DNA of 33,657 bases from contig CBFDBQ010000022.1 of NCBI GenBank assembly GCA_965603095.1, positions 1 to 33,657 on the forward strand. Direction: 5' to 3'. Each line of letters starts with the position of its first letter. Position 1 is the first letter of the stretch. The stretch is from DAOVVL01 sp965603095 (lineage in GTDB: Bacteria; Pseudomonadota; Alphaproteobacteria; Rhodospirillales; Magnetovibrionaceae). A program made the position numbers and the translations under genes. The notes under the pieces were generated by a model, which worked only from the letters and a program-made list of their open reading frames with translations, was not told the origin of the DNA and did no database searches. This document shows positions 7,459 through 16,446 of this stretch, piece after piece.

Positions 7459-8811
7459 TTAGGAGGCGTTCTTCATTTGATTAAAACGCATAATATTTTC
7501 TTCGCTCATCCTAACCTTGAGGGATGTAATTTCATCGCTTTCATGGCGGTCAATGACCTCACCATGGGAATAAAGCCAACTTAGCGTCTTGCCGTCGGCC
7601 GGGTTTAAATCCACCTCTATAATATTCATGGTTAATGTAAGGTGATGGTCAATCTGGTTAAGAAATTTATCAACCCCGTGCCCCGTAACCGCCGACATAG
7701 GCACCACTGGAATTTGCGACCTTTCAGCCTGTTTAGAAATAATTTCCAGAGCCTCTTTTTCTACCATATCGGTCTTGTTTAATACCTCGATAAGCGATGT
7801 TTCTAGAAATTCATCATCTAGGCCTAATTCATGAAGAACGCCTGTAACATCAGCTTTTTGGGCCTCATTGTCGGGATGGGAAATATCGCGAACATGAACA
7901 ATTATATTTGCCTCAAGCACCTCTTCTAAGGTGGCATGAAAACTTTCAACCAATTCATGTGGAAGGTCTGAGATAAACCCAACCGTATCGGACAATATGG
8001 CCTCGCGACCACTTGGCAGTTTGATTTGTCGCATTGTTGGGTCAAGGGTGGCAAAAAGCTGGTCTTTAACCAAAACCTTTGATTTGGTTATCTTGTTGAA
8101 AATGGTTGATTTTCCGGCATTGGTGTAGCCGACCAAGGCAATAATTGGATATGGAACCTTGCGTCTGGAACTGCGGTGCAGTTCGCGGGTGCGCTTTACG
8201 TCTTTAAGTAGCTTTTTAAGCTTTGTAATCTGCTGGTCAATTAATCTGCGGTCAGTTTCAATTTGAGTTTCACCGGGGCCACCCATAAACCCTGCGCCGC
8301 CACGTTGGCGCTCAAGGTGGGTCCACGAGCGAACTAATCTAGAGCGCTGGTATGTAAGGTGGGCAAGGTCGACCTGCATCTTACCTTCTTTGGTTCTGGC
8401 CCGTTCGCCAAAGATCTCCAGAATTATACCTGTGCGATCAAGAACCTTGCATTCCCATTCCCGTTCAATGTTGCGCTGTTGAATTGGGCTTAATTGGGTA
8501 TCTATCAATGCAACGGTTATGTCCCTGCCCTTGATAACCGTGCCTAGACGCTCAAGGGTTCCTTTTCCAAAGTAGGTATTTGGTTTTAATGCGGAAATTG
8601 ATGTGGTTTCGGAATGAACCACGTCCAGATTGATGGCTTCGGCCAGACCGGTTATTTCTTCTAGTCGGGCTTGGGGCGAACGCACAAAGCCACTACCAAC
8701 CGAATAGGTCGATTTTTGATAGGGATGGACAACCAAACATCGTTCGCCACCCCCCGTGGCATCAACAATTGAACTTGTTGTTTCCCCGCCATTTGCGGAG
8801 TGCTCAGTCAA
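7459..8811 (-). CDS. hflX: ribosome-associated GTPase HflX
   Basis: 450 residues. The N-terminal HflX domain includes the ALKPNTYFGKGTLERL region and the glycine-rich segment RGGAGFMGGPGETQIETDRR (170-189). The G domain has G1 GYTNAGKST (228-236), G3 DTVGF (275-279), G4 NKTD (345-348) and SAVTG as G5. HflX binds 50S/70S ribosomes and splits or rescues stalled ribosomes, notably in heat stress. It follows hfq by 12 nt on the same strand, the usual hfq-hflX pairing. The N-terminal about 20 residues are low-complexity, and a later start is possible. Downstream is a T-rich stretch but no hairpin. Confidence 0.96.
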   Translation of the reverse strand: MTEHSANGGETTSSIVDATGGGERCLVVHPYQKSTYSVGSGFVRSPQARLEEITGLAEAINLDVVHSETTSISALKPNTYFGKGTLERLGTVIKGRDITVALIDTQLSPIQQRNIEREWECKVLDRTGIILEIFGERARTKEGKMQVDLAHLTYQRSRLVRSWTHLERQRGGAGFMGGPGETQIETDRRLIDQQITKLKKLLKDVKRTRELHRSSRRKVPYPIIALVGYTNAGKSTIFNKITKSKVLVKDQLFATLDPTMRQIKLPSGREAILSDTVGFISDLPHELVESFHATLEEVLEANIIVHVRDISHPDNEAQKADVTGVLHELGLDDEFLETSLIEVLNKTDMVEKEALEIISKQAERSQIPVVPMSAVTGHGVDKFLNQIDHHLTLTMNIIEVDLNPADGKTLSWLYSHGEVIDRHESDEITSLKVRMSEENIMRFNQMKNAS

Positions 8812-8823
8812 ATAATTTAAATC

Positions 8824-9072
8824 CTAATCCTCAACCACTTCTTCCTGTTCAAACAATTGAACCGGGGTAGATGGCATAATGGTCGATATGGCGTGCTTGT
8901 AAACAAGCTGTGTATGCCCATCGCGACGCAAAAGCACGGAAAAATTGTCAAACCATGTGACAATCCCCTGTAATTTTACACCATTTACCAAAAATACCGT
9001 TACCGATGTTTTTTGTTTGCGGATGTGGTTAAGAAACACGTCCTGAACGTTTTGTGATCTTTCTGAAGCCAT
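8824..9072 (-). CDS. hfq: RNA chaperone Hfq
   Basis: 82 residues. Both Sm motifs are visible: VQDVFLNHIRKQKTSVTVFLVNGVKLQGIVTWFDNFSVLLRR (Sm1) and QLVYKHAISTIMPS (Sm2, the YKHAI signature). The conserved Q/N/F residues of the proximal face are present. The hexamer pairs small RNAs with mRNAs and so would be the expected partner of the sRNA candidates near 24.9-25.2 kb. It is cotranscribed with hflX. The 9073-9246 gap upstream must hold its promoter; I see an ACCTGA/TCAGGT inverted repeat there (9218-9243) but no confident -35/-10 pair. Confidence 0.98.
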   Translation of the reverse strand: MASERSQNVQDVFLNHIRKQKTSVTVFLVNGVKLQGIVTWFDNFSVLLRRDGHTQLVYKHAISTIMPSTPVQLFEQEEVVED

Positions 9073-9246
9073 TTTTTATTCGCTTCCCTGTTTTTTATTT
9101 ATTACGCAAAAAATCGTCGCACCCCACGCTTTGGCGGGAATGCAATAATTTTTTGACTTTTTAGGACCGTCCCTGAGGTTTTTAACCGAAAAACTACGGT
9201 TTATGGCCTCCCCTATGACCTGATCCCCCATATTAACTCAGGTATA

Positions 9247-9927
9247 TTACAGTGTCTTTATCAGTTTTGGAAGCTCGCTCAACATGGCTGTGTGCCAATG
9301 GGGCATAAATTTCCCGAATTCTCCATCATTTGGCTGATTTTCATTAATTAACACGGCCAAACATCCTGCATTTATGGCGCATTCCATATCTATTTTAGCG
9401 TCACCCACAAACCAAACATCGGGGCCCATGGTAAAATTGCTACCTAAAAGTGCCATTTCCACAGGATCCACAGCTGGTTTATCGCGGACGGCATCGCCCG
9501 AGCCAACAACGGTGCCCATAATCCCATCCCAACCAAGATGGCTTACTTCAAGGCGCAGTAAGCGACCGGTTTTATTGCTAACTATGCCCAGATACATTCC
9601 CATTTTTACCAATTCATTCAGTGTATTTTCGGCATCAGGCAACGGGGTTAGTCGTTCAAGATGGCTTTTTTCAAAATGAGAGTAAAAAACCTCACCCGCG
9701 CGTTCCCATTCGTCACCGAAAAGAGCAGGAAAGCTATCTCGCATTGAATGGGCAACCCGAGACTTTGTTTCATCCAAAGACCAGCTTTCCATACCGTAAT
9801 CATTAAGGGTTGCATTAAGGGCGTCGTGAATTACCACCCACGAGTCAACTAACGTGTTATCCCAATCAAAAATAATTGCCCCAGGTTTTGAATAAGGTTT
9901 TGAAATGTTTTCAGGAATTGAGGTCAT
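9247..9927 (-). CDS. HAD-superfamily phosphatase (phosphoglycolate phosphatase-like)
   Basis: 226 residues, HAD subfamily I. Motif I is DWDNTLVDS with nucleophile D21 and acid D23, motif II is VSNKTG (S117), motif III is K150 in AVRDKPAVDP, and motif IV is GDAKIDMECA (175-). The all-helical cap lies between res ~30 and 100. The motif-I spacing and the HFEKSHLERLTPLPDAENTL cap segment resemble Gph/phosphoglycolate phosphatase, but HAD substrates cannot be predicted reliably from motifs. The start lies 12 nt after the trkA stop, so it is likely cotranscribed with trkA and the ntr genes. The following gap separates it from hfq. Confidence 0.9.
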   Translation of the reverse strand: MTSIPENISKPYSKPGAIIFDWDNTLVDSWVVIHDALNATLNDYGMESWSLDETKSRVAHSMRDSFPALFGDEWERAGEVFYSHFEKSHLERLTPLPDAENTLNELVKMGMYLGIVSNKTGRLLRLEVSHLGWDGIMGTVVGSGDAVRDKPAVDPVEMALLGSNFTMGPDVWFVGDAKIDMECAINAGCLAVLINENQPNDGEFGKFMPHWHTAMLSELPKLIKTL

Positions 9928-9939
9928 ATTTGTTTAGGC

Positions 9940-11316
9940 CTAGAAATATTCAAGCTGTACAGAGAACATTTTTTCAACCTTGCGAATTACATCGGATGCC
10001 GCAAACACAACAATGCGGTCGCCTGTCTGTGCGATTGTATCGCCACGGGGGTTTATAACCACATCATCACGAACGATTGCGCCTATTAACACCCCATCGG
10101 GAAGCTTGGCATCACGTAACGGCACTCCAACCAATGGCGATGTTTCTAGTGCTTCGGCCTCGATAAGTTCGCCATAATTTTCCCCTAATGAATGTACCGA
10201 ATGTATCCGGCCACGACGAACGTGCTGAATAATGGTTGAAACGGTAATGTTTCTGGGCTCAACCACCACATCAATTCCAAGAGAACCGATTAACGGATCA
10301 TAAGCAGTTTTATTAATAAGGGTGATGGCGCGCTTGGCGCCTGCGCGCTTAGCTAGAAGCGATGAAAGTATATTGGTTTCATCATCGTTGGTAACCGCAA
10401 TAACCGCTTCGGCATGACCTATGTTTGCCTCTTCGATAATATTTGATTCAAGAACGTCTGCACATATTACGGTTGTTTTTGTCAGTCTGCTTGCGGCCTT
10501 TTCTGCCCGTTCGCGGTTTAGTTCGACCAGTTTTACATTTAGATTTTGTCCGCTTTCTTCAAGTTCTTCTGCTAAAAACATACCAATGTTGCCGCCGCCA
10601 AATATAACAAGACGCCTAGCTTCTGTTTCTTCGTGGCCAAATGCTGCAAGCGCTCTTTCCTGTTGCTCGGAATCGACAACAAAATAAACCGAATCACCAC
10701 TTATTAATTCGTCATCTCCTGACGGAATTATTACGTTTCCATCACGCAAGATACCGATAATTGTTATTGAAAGATCGGGGAACAGTTGTGAAACCTGCTT
10801 CAATGGTGTGTTTACAAGCGGGCAAGCATCACCACAACGAACGCCTAACAATTTAACCTTACCATCAACTAATGGGATCATTTCAAAGGCGCCGGGAACT
10901 TCTAGTCGTCTTTTTATGGCGTGGGCGACTTCAATTTCGGGTGAAATAATTACATCAATTGGCATGTGTTCACGGGAAAACAGGTTTGCCCACATAGGCT
11001 GAAGGTAACCCTGATGGCGAATGCGGGCAATTTTTGTTGGAACATCAAAAAGAGAATGTGCAACCTGACATGAAACCATATTTGTTTCGTCAAATGCGGT
11101 TACCGCAATAATCATATCTGCGTCTTTGGCCCCAGCTCGGTCAAGAATATCTGGACGTGATGCTTGGCCAATAATTCCCTGCACGTCTAGGGTATCAGAA
11201 ATACGCCTTACCAATTCCGCAGATTGGTCAATTATTGTGACATCATTATTTTCAAGCGAAAGATGGCGGGCAATATTAAACCCAACCTGTCCTGCTCCGC
11301 AGATAATCACTTTCAT
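9940..11316 (-). CDS. trkA: Trk potassium uptake system peripheral protein TrkA
   Basis: 458 residues with the duplicated RCK_N-RCK_C architecture. The first Rossmann motif is GAGQVG (7-12) and the second is IFGGGNIG at about 238-245; each is followed by a regulatory RCK_C half (GVPLRDAKLPDGVLIGAIVRDDVVINPRGDTIAQTGDRIVVFA in the second). TrkA is the cytoplasmic NAD(H)/ATP-binding subunit that gates TrkH/TrkG K+ channels; no trkH is in the window. It lies 71 nt after ntrX, the standard alphaproteobacterial order. Confidence 0.96.
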   Translation of the reverse strand: MKVIICGAGQVGFNIARHLSLENNDVTIIDQSAELVRRISDTLDVQGIIGQASRPDILDRAGAKDADMIIAVTAFDETNMVSCQVAHSLFDVPTKIARIRHQGYLQPMWANLFSREHMPIDVIISPEIEVAHAIKRRLEVPGAFEMIPLVDGKVKLLGVRCGDACPLVNTPLKQVSQLFPDLSITIIGILRDGNVIIPSGDDELISGDSVYFVVDSEQQERALAAFGHEETEARRLVIFGGGNIGMFLAEELEESGQNLNVKLVELNRERAEKAASRLTKTTVICADVLESNIIEEANIGHAEAVIAVTNDDETNILSSLLAKRAGAKRAITLINKTAYDPLIGSLGIDVVVEPRNITVSTIIQHVRRGRIHSVHSLGENYGELIEAEALETSPLVGVPLRDAKLPDGVLIGAIVRDDVVINPRGDTIAQTGDRIVVFAASDVIRKVEKMFSVQLEYF

Positions 11317-11387
11317 CAGATGCTTCCTAACTTTGTCCCTAGATAGTAGACTCTATACATAATTTACCAACTTTATTGACCAAAAAG

Positions 11388-12770
11388 TCAACCGCTTCCT
11401 ATTCCCAACGATTTTAGCTTGCGATGAAGCGCCGAACGCTCCATCCCCACAAACTCGGCTGTTTTTGAAATATTTCCGCCAAAACGTGTTATTTGTGCAG
11501 TTAAATAATCACGTTCGAATTGTTCTCGGGCATCACGCAGGGCCATTCCCATAACCATAGAGTTGTCGTTTATGGCATTTTTTTCACCACCACTGCCGGT
11601 TACATCACTAGGTAAGTCATCGGCTTTTATAGTGTCTTCAGGGCCGCCCGGCACCATTATCATCAACCGTTCCATTACGTTTTTTAACTCACGAACATTG
11701 CCTGGCCAGTCATAGGCCTGCAGTGTAGCGACAGCATCTTCGGAAAGTGCACGAACAGGTTGTCCTGTACGACGCCCGGTTTGAGATAAAAAATAGGCAG
11801 CCAGCGACGGAATATCTTCGCGTCTGTCGTTCAGTGGCGGCATGTCAATATTTACCACGCTAAGACGATAAAACAGGTCTTCGCGTAAATTTCCAACCGC
11901 AACCTCTTCTTGTATGTTTTTGCTGACGCTTGAAACTACACGAACATCTACCTGAACCTTGGTCTGGCTACCAACGCGAGAAAAAATCTGTTCCTGCAAT
12001 ACCCGCACAATCTTGCCTTGGGTTTCAAGTGGCATGTCTGTTATTTCATCAAGAAACAGCGTCCCTTTGTGTGCGGCTTCAAAATACCCAATTTTACGCC
12101 CACCCTCGTCATCATCTGCGTGTGCTTCTGCGCCAAATAGCTCTTCTTCCATTCGGCCCGGCTCCATAGTCGCACAGTTAACAATAACAAACGGCCCGGA
12201 AGATCTGGCTGAGCGGTCATGAAGCATTCTTGCCGCCACCTCTTTTCCAGAACCAGAAGGACCGCTAACAAGCACCCGGGAATTTGTTTGCGCAACCCTA
12301 TCGATAGATTGCAAAACATTGCGAATTTCACCTGATGTCCCAATCAGGTCTCCATCAACATCGGTTCTTAGGCGCAATTCTTCATTTTCCCGGCGAAGTC
12401 TGGTGTTTTCGATTGCGCGCTCAATTATCAAAATCATGCGATCGGTTTTGAAGGGCTTTTCAATAAAATCAAATGCCCCATGCTTTATTGCCTTAACCGC
12501 AGTTTCAATTGTGCCGTGACCGCTCATCATTATTACCGGTAATGTTGGGTATCGTTTTTTAATATGTGAAAGTATTCCCAATCCGTCTTTGCTACTTCCT
12601 TGAAGCCATATATCAAGCAGCACCAAACTGGGGATGCGCTGTTCTATCGAATTAATTGCCTCTATATCATTCAGCGCAACACTAGTCTCGAACCCTTCGT
12701 CTTGCAGAATGCCTGAAACAAGGCTGCAGATATCAGCTTCATCATCAACGATTAAAATATCATGCGCCAT
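11388..12770 (-). CDS. ntrX: nitrogen-regulation response regulator NtrX
   Basis: 460 residues: receiver domain (phospho-acceptor D53, K105 in EKPF), AAA+ domain (Walker A GPSGSGKE at 170-177, Walker B LFLDEITD near 238-245) and a Fis-type HTH at the C-terminus (GGNISKTAEFVGMERSALHRKLKSLGI). The sigma54-contacting GAFTGA loop is replaced by a divergent segment (res ~213-228, ending GGRKIGYFEAA). NtrX may thus not activate sigma54 promoters in the classical way; from memory this is usual for alphaproteobacterial NtrX. Known roles of NtrYX include nitrogen and redox/respiration responses and envelope control. The start overlaps the ntrY stop by 11 nt. Confidence 0.96.
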   Translation of the reverse strand: MAHDILIVDDEADICSLVSGILQDEGFETSVALNDIEAINSIEQRIPSLVLLDIWLQGSSKDGLGILSHIKKRYPTLPVIMMSGHGTIETAVKAIKHGAFDFIEKPFKTDRMILIIERAIENTRLRRENEELRLRTDVDGDLIGTSGEIRNVLQSIDRVAQTNSRVLVSGPSGSGKEVAARMLHDRSARSSGPFVIVNCATMEPGRMEEELFGAEAHADDDEGGRKIGYFEAAHKGTLFLDEITDMPLETQGKIVRVLQEQIFSRVGSQTKVQVDVRVVSSVSKNIQEEVAVGNLREDLFYRLSVVNIDMPPLNDRREDIPSLAAYFLSQTGRRTGQPVRALSEDAVATLQAYDWPGNVRELKNVMERLMIMVPGGPEDTIKADDLPSDVTGSGGEKNAINDNSMVMGMALRDAREQFERDYLTAQITRFGGNISKTAEFVGMERSALHRKLKSLGIGSG

Positions 12771-15006
12771 GATTTACCTCGTCAACCATTGAAAATTGTA
12801 ATGAAATTTTAGCGCCACCGTCCTTGCGGTTGCTAAGCGATATTTCACCACCATGGTCTTCCATTATCTTGCGCACAATGGCAAGCCCAAGCCCGGTTCC
12901 TTTTTCGCGCGTTGTTACGTACGGCTCTGTGAGCTGTTCCATATTTTCCAAAGGCAATCCTAAACCGTTATCTTCAACAATAATTTTAATTGGCGCACCA
13001 TCGGCATGCAGAAGTGATATTTTAACCTTGCCTGTGGCATCTTCGTCTTTGTCCATAGATTCAGATACCGATTCAGCAGCATTTTTAATAACATTGGTTA
13101 GTGCGCGCGAAATCTGCCTTGCATCGCAGTTTAATATTATATCGCCGTCAGGTAAGTTCTGTTCAAACGAAATATTTGGACTTCTATTTTTTTCAAGAAA
13201 AATAGCTTGCCTGCAAAGTTCTGAAATATTTTCGTTCCTTAAAACAGCTTGCGGCATTCTTGCAAATGATGAGAACTCATCAACCATTCGGCCAAGTTCT
13301 TCAACCTGCCTGATAATTGTATCTGTGCAGGTTTTAAACGTTTCAGGGTCGTCGGTGATTTGGCTGAGGTAGCGTTTTTTCAGACGCTCTGCCGCTAGTT
13401 GTATAGGCGTCAGCGGGTTTTTTATTTCATGGGCTATTCTTCTTGCAACACCCGACCATGCGGCTGTGCGCTGTGCCGCCTGAAGTTCGGTAATATCATC
13501 AAAGGTCACAACATAGCCAATAATATCCCCCTCGAGGCGTTCAGATGCCACGTTTACGATAAGCGTTTTTAATTTTCCCCCCGTCAACAAAGATACATCG
13601 CCACTCGCCACACGCTCGGTTCCATTAACAGCCTTCAATACAAGCATGGCCATCTCCGGCACTATATCGATTAGTTTATTTCCAATTGTATCGCTAAGGT
13701 TTATTTCCAAAAGATCCGATGCCGACCTATTGGGAAGATTTATTCTTCCATCACCATCAAGCCCAATAACTCCAGCGGAAACACCAGCTAAAACTGTTTC
13801 GGTAAACCTACGGCGTTCATCAATCTGCCTGTTCATTTTAATTAGGCCAGCTTGCTGTCCACGTATTTGTTCCGTCATTTCATTGAAGGCGTTGCTAAGG
13901 GTGGAAAACTCATCCATATCGGTATCGGTATCGACAAAAACATCAAGGTCGCCTGAGCTAATTTTTTCCGCAGCCGTAATAAGGCCTGAAATGGGCCGGA
14001 TAAGCTGGTTGGCAATGGTCATGCCTATCCACACAGCGGCAAGCAATAAAAGAAGTGCAACAACCATAAAGATTGCAACAAAGGTTATTTGGATGGAGCC
14101 GCTTTTTTCTTCTAGGCTTTTATATAGCTGTACTGCGTTTGAGTTGGTGGATATGTGCTCAATAACCTGACTTTCAATAAAACGGCCAACCAATAGGTAC
14201 GTTTCAATAAAGCGATCTAATTTTACAATTGCCCGCACCCGGTCATCCTGCGGGGACGTCAAAATAACTATTTCTCCTGCCCTTGCTTTTTCAAGAACAT
14301 CTTGCGGAATAAGATCAAATTCAATTGACATGCTAAAGCGTGATTTAGCGAGAATTTTTCCATTACCATCGACAATAATTGCTTCTGTCAATCCACGAAC
14401 TGCTGATTGATTTGAAATAAACTTATTAAATGCAACTTGGTTGTTGGCAAGGTTTGCAGCTGAGCGATTAATATCGTTTGCCATGGCAAAGGTATCTGCA
14501 CGAATATTTTCAAGGTGTTCTTGCAAGTACGCATTTGCAACTACGCTTGATGATTCGATTGCTGTTTTAACCTTGTCGCTAAACCATGCGTGAACACCAA
14601 AGTTCATGAACAATGCCGCAAAAACAGCGACCATGATTGCGGGCGTTACCGCCAACAATGAAAACATCATTACCATGCGAACGTGCATGGCAGACCCGGC
14701 CCGGCCCTGTTTGCGGGCGGCCCACATGCTAACAACACGCTGCACAACCACAATGCCCAAAACCAACATAAGCACTAGATCAATGTAAAGAAGGCCCTCA
14801 ACGTCTGAATCGCGAACGCCAGCGGTTGAACTTAACGCAGCAAAAGTAAGTAGGCCTGATAAAATTGCAGCAACAAAAATTACCAATGCAAATCTGCGGC
14901 TAGATAAAATTCTTTCCGCTTTTTTACGAATTCGGCTTAACACCAATGAATTAGTCATAATTGTGGCGTTTTTTTTGTCTTCAATTTTTTGTGCTGTTTC
15001 TGGCAA
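12760..15006 (-). CDS. ntrY: nitrogen-regulation sensor histidine kinase NtrY
   Basis: About 748 residues. Transmembrane helices lie near 39-60, 72-94, 110-137 and 305-332. An extracytoplasmic sensor region spans ~140-304, HAMP ~330-385 and PAS ~398-510. HisKA has H526 in ARRIAHEIKNPLTPIQLAAERL. HATPase_c has N-box TNVIKNAAES, G1 DNGLGLP and G2 GTGLGLAI. It partners NtrX. The frame opens with TTG at 15006, preceded by a GGGGG stretch and only 3 nt from the ntrC stop. An ATG at 14958 (16 residues later) is the alternative and lacks a visible Shine-Dalgarno; both leave TM1 intact. Confidence 0.95.
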   Translation of the reverse strand: MPETAQKIEDKKNATIMTNSLVLSRIRKKAERILSSRRFALVIFVAAILSGLLTFAALSSTAGVRDSDVEGLLYIDLVLMLVLGIVVVQRVVSMWAARKQGRAGSAMHVRMVMMFSLLAVTPAIMVAVFAALFMNFGVHAWFSDKVKTAIESSSVVANAYLQEHLENIRADTFAMANDINRSAANLANNQVAFNKFISNQSAVRGLTEAIIVDGNGKILAKSRFSMSIEFDLIPQDVLEKARAGEIVILTSPQDDRVRAIVKLDRFIETYLLVGRFIESQVIEHISTNSNAVQLYKSLEEKSGSIQITFVAIFMVVALLLLLAAVWIGMTIANQLIRPISGLITAAEKISSGDLDVFVDTDTDMDEFSTLSNAFNEMTEQIRGQQAGLIKMNRQIDERRRFTETVLAGVSAGVIGLDGDGRINLPNRSASDLLEINLSDTIGNKLIDIVPEMAMLVLKAVNGTERVASGDVSLLTGGKLKTLIVNVASERLEGDIIGYVVTFDDITELQAAQRTAAWSGVARRIAHEIKNPLTPIQLAAERLKKRYLSQITDDPETFKTCTDTIIRQVEELGRMVDEFSSFARMPQAVLRNENISELCRQAIFLEKNRSPNISFEQNLPDGDIILNCDARQISRALTNVIKNAAESVSESMDKDEDATGKVKISLLHADGAPIKIIVEDNGLGLPLENMEQLTEPYVTTREKGTGLGLAIVRKIMEDHGGEISLSNRKDGGAKISLQFSMVDEVNHGA

Positions 15007-15009
15007 TTG

Positions 15010-16446
15010 TTATTTGCCCCCATTTTTGATTATTGGGATATCAAGTTCGCGTATTTTTTTTCTTAGAGTATTTCTGTTTACGCCCAATACATCGGATGCT
15101 TTTATTTGATTGCCGTTGGTGGCCTCTAGCGTAAGCGCAATAAGTGGGCGCTCGACCTCGCGCAACACACGGTCATAAAGACCTGCGGCGGGAAGAGAAT
15201 TATTGTGGGCATCAAAATATGACTTCAGGTGCAGTTCCACTGAATGAGACAGCCCGCCATTAGCGCCATCGTCTTTTATCGTGGGGTTTTCTGCAAATTC
15301 AATATCAATAACTTTGCTGCTTATTTCATCTTCGGCAACAAGCGCAACCATTCTTTTTACCATGTTTTCTAGTTCGCGAACATTTCCCGGCCATGAATAT
15401 TGCTTCATCCTATCCATGGCCGCGTTAGATATGGTTTTCCACGGCAAACCTTCTCCCGCTGCTTCGGACAAAAAATGCTGAACTAACTCTGGCACGTCTT
15501 CTGTTCGTTCGCGCAACGGCGGCAAGCGAAGCGGCGCAACATTAAGACGGAAAAATAAATCTTCACGAAAGCGACCTTGCCTTATTAGCTGTTTGAGATC
15601 GCGATGTGTTGCCGCGACTATTCTTACATTAGTTTTAATCGGCGTCCGTCCGCCAACTGTTGTGTATTCACCCTCTTGCAGAACGCGTAGCAATCTGGTT
15701 TGTGCTTCCGGTGGCATATCGCCAATTTCATCTAAAAATAATGTCCCGCCTTGGGCTTGTTCAAACCGCCCCTGACTGCGTTGAGTGGCCCCAGTGAAAG
15801 CGCCTTTTTCATGGCCAAATAATTCGCTTTCAATAAGATCGCGCGGTATAGCCGCCATATTAATCGCGACAAATGGCTTATTGCGCCTTTTGCCAAAATC
15901 ATGAAGTGCGCGCGCAACCAGCTCTTTCCCGGTGCCACTTTCTCCGGTTATTATTACGCTCAGGTCGGTTTGCATAAGTCTGGCGATTGTTCGGTAAATA
16001 TCTTGCATTGCAGGAGACCTGCCAATTAAGGGGAGATCTTCTTCGCCATCACCTTTTTTTGGCCGCTTTGCCTTACTGCTAGCTTCCAATGCACGCCCAA
16101 CAACTGCCAAAAGTTCGTTTATATCAAATGGCTTTGGTAGGTATTCAAATGCGCCGCGTTCGGCGGCCTTTACCGCCGTCATCAATGTTGTTTGTGCGCT
16201 CATTACAACAATACGAAGATTTGGCCTTACTTTTAAAATGCGCGGAATAAGATCGAGCCCATTTTCATCCGGCATAATAACATCGGTAATTACAAGGTCA
16301 CCAAGCCCATCAACTGCCCACTTCCATAAGGTTGCTGCATTTGATGTTACCATTACCTCGTAACCGGCGCGCGAAAGCGCATGCTCAAGAACGGTGCGAA
16401 TTGCTTTATCATCATCTGCGACAAGAATTGTTGCTCCGTTCGCCAT
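15010..16446 (-). CDS. ntrC: nitrogen regulator NtrC (sigma54-dependent activator)
   Basis: 478 residues. The receiver has acidic pocket D11-D13, phospho-acceptor D55 and K105. The AAA+ domain has Walker A GESGTGKE (168-175), an intact sigma54-contact loop GAFTGA (215-220) and Walker B LFLDEIGD (236-243). The C-terminal Fis-type HTH ends ATNGNQIKASDVLGVNRNTLRKKIRELDI. It activates nitrogen-assimilation promoters with RpoN after phosphorylation by NtrB. It directly abuts ntrB (start ATG 1 nt before the ntrB stop region), so translational coupling is likely. Unlike NtrX two genes downstream, all sigma54-activator motifs are present. Confidence 0.97.
   Translation of the reverse strand: MANGATILVADDDKAIRTVLEHALSRAGYEVMVTSNAATLWKWAVDGLGDLVITDVIMPDENGLDLIPRILKVRPNLRIVVMSAQTTLMTAVKAAERGAFEYLPKPFDINELLAVVGRALEASSKAKRPKKGDGEEDLPLIGRSPAMQDIYRTIARLMQTDLSVIITGESGTGKELVARALHDFGKRRNKPFVAINMAAIPRDLIESELFGHEKGAFTGATQRSQGRFEQAQGGTLFLDEIGDMPPEAQTRLLRVLQEGEYTTVGGRTPIKTNVRIVAATHRDLKQLIRQGRFREDLFFRLNVAPLRLPPLRERTEDVPELVQHFLSEAAGEGLPWKTISNAAMDRMKQYSWPGNVRELENMVKRMVALVAEDEISSKVIDIEFAENPTIKDDGANGGLSHSVELHLKSYFDAHNNSLPAAGLYDRVLREVERPLIALTLEATNGNQIKASDVLGVNRNTLRKKIRELDIPIIKNGGK

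Noticed and set aside
9218..9243. ACCTGA/TCAGGT inverted repeat after the HAD phosphatase as terminator
   Set aside because: The stem is 6 bp with a 14-nt loop, and no T-run follows on either strand.
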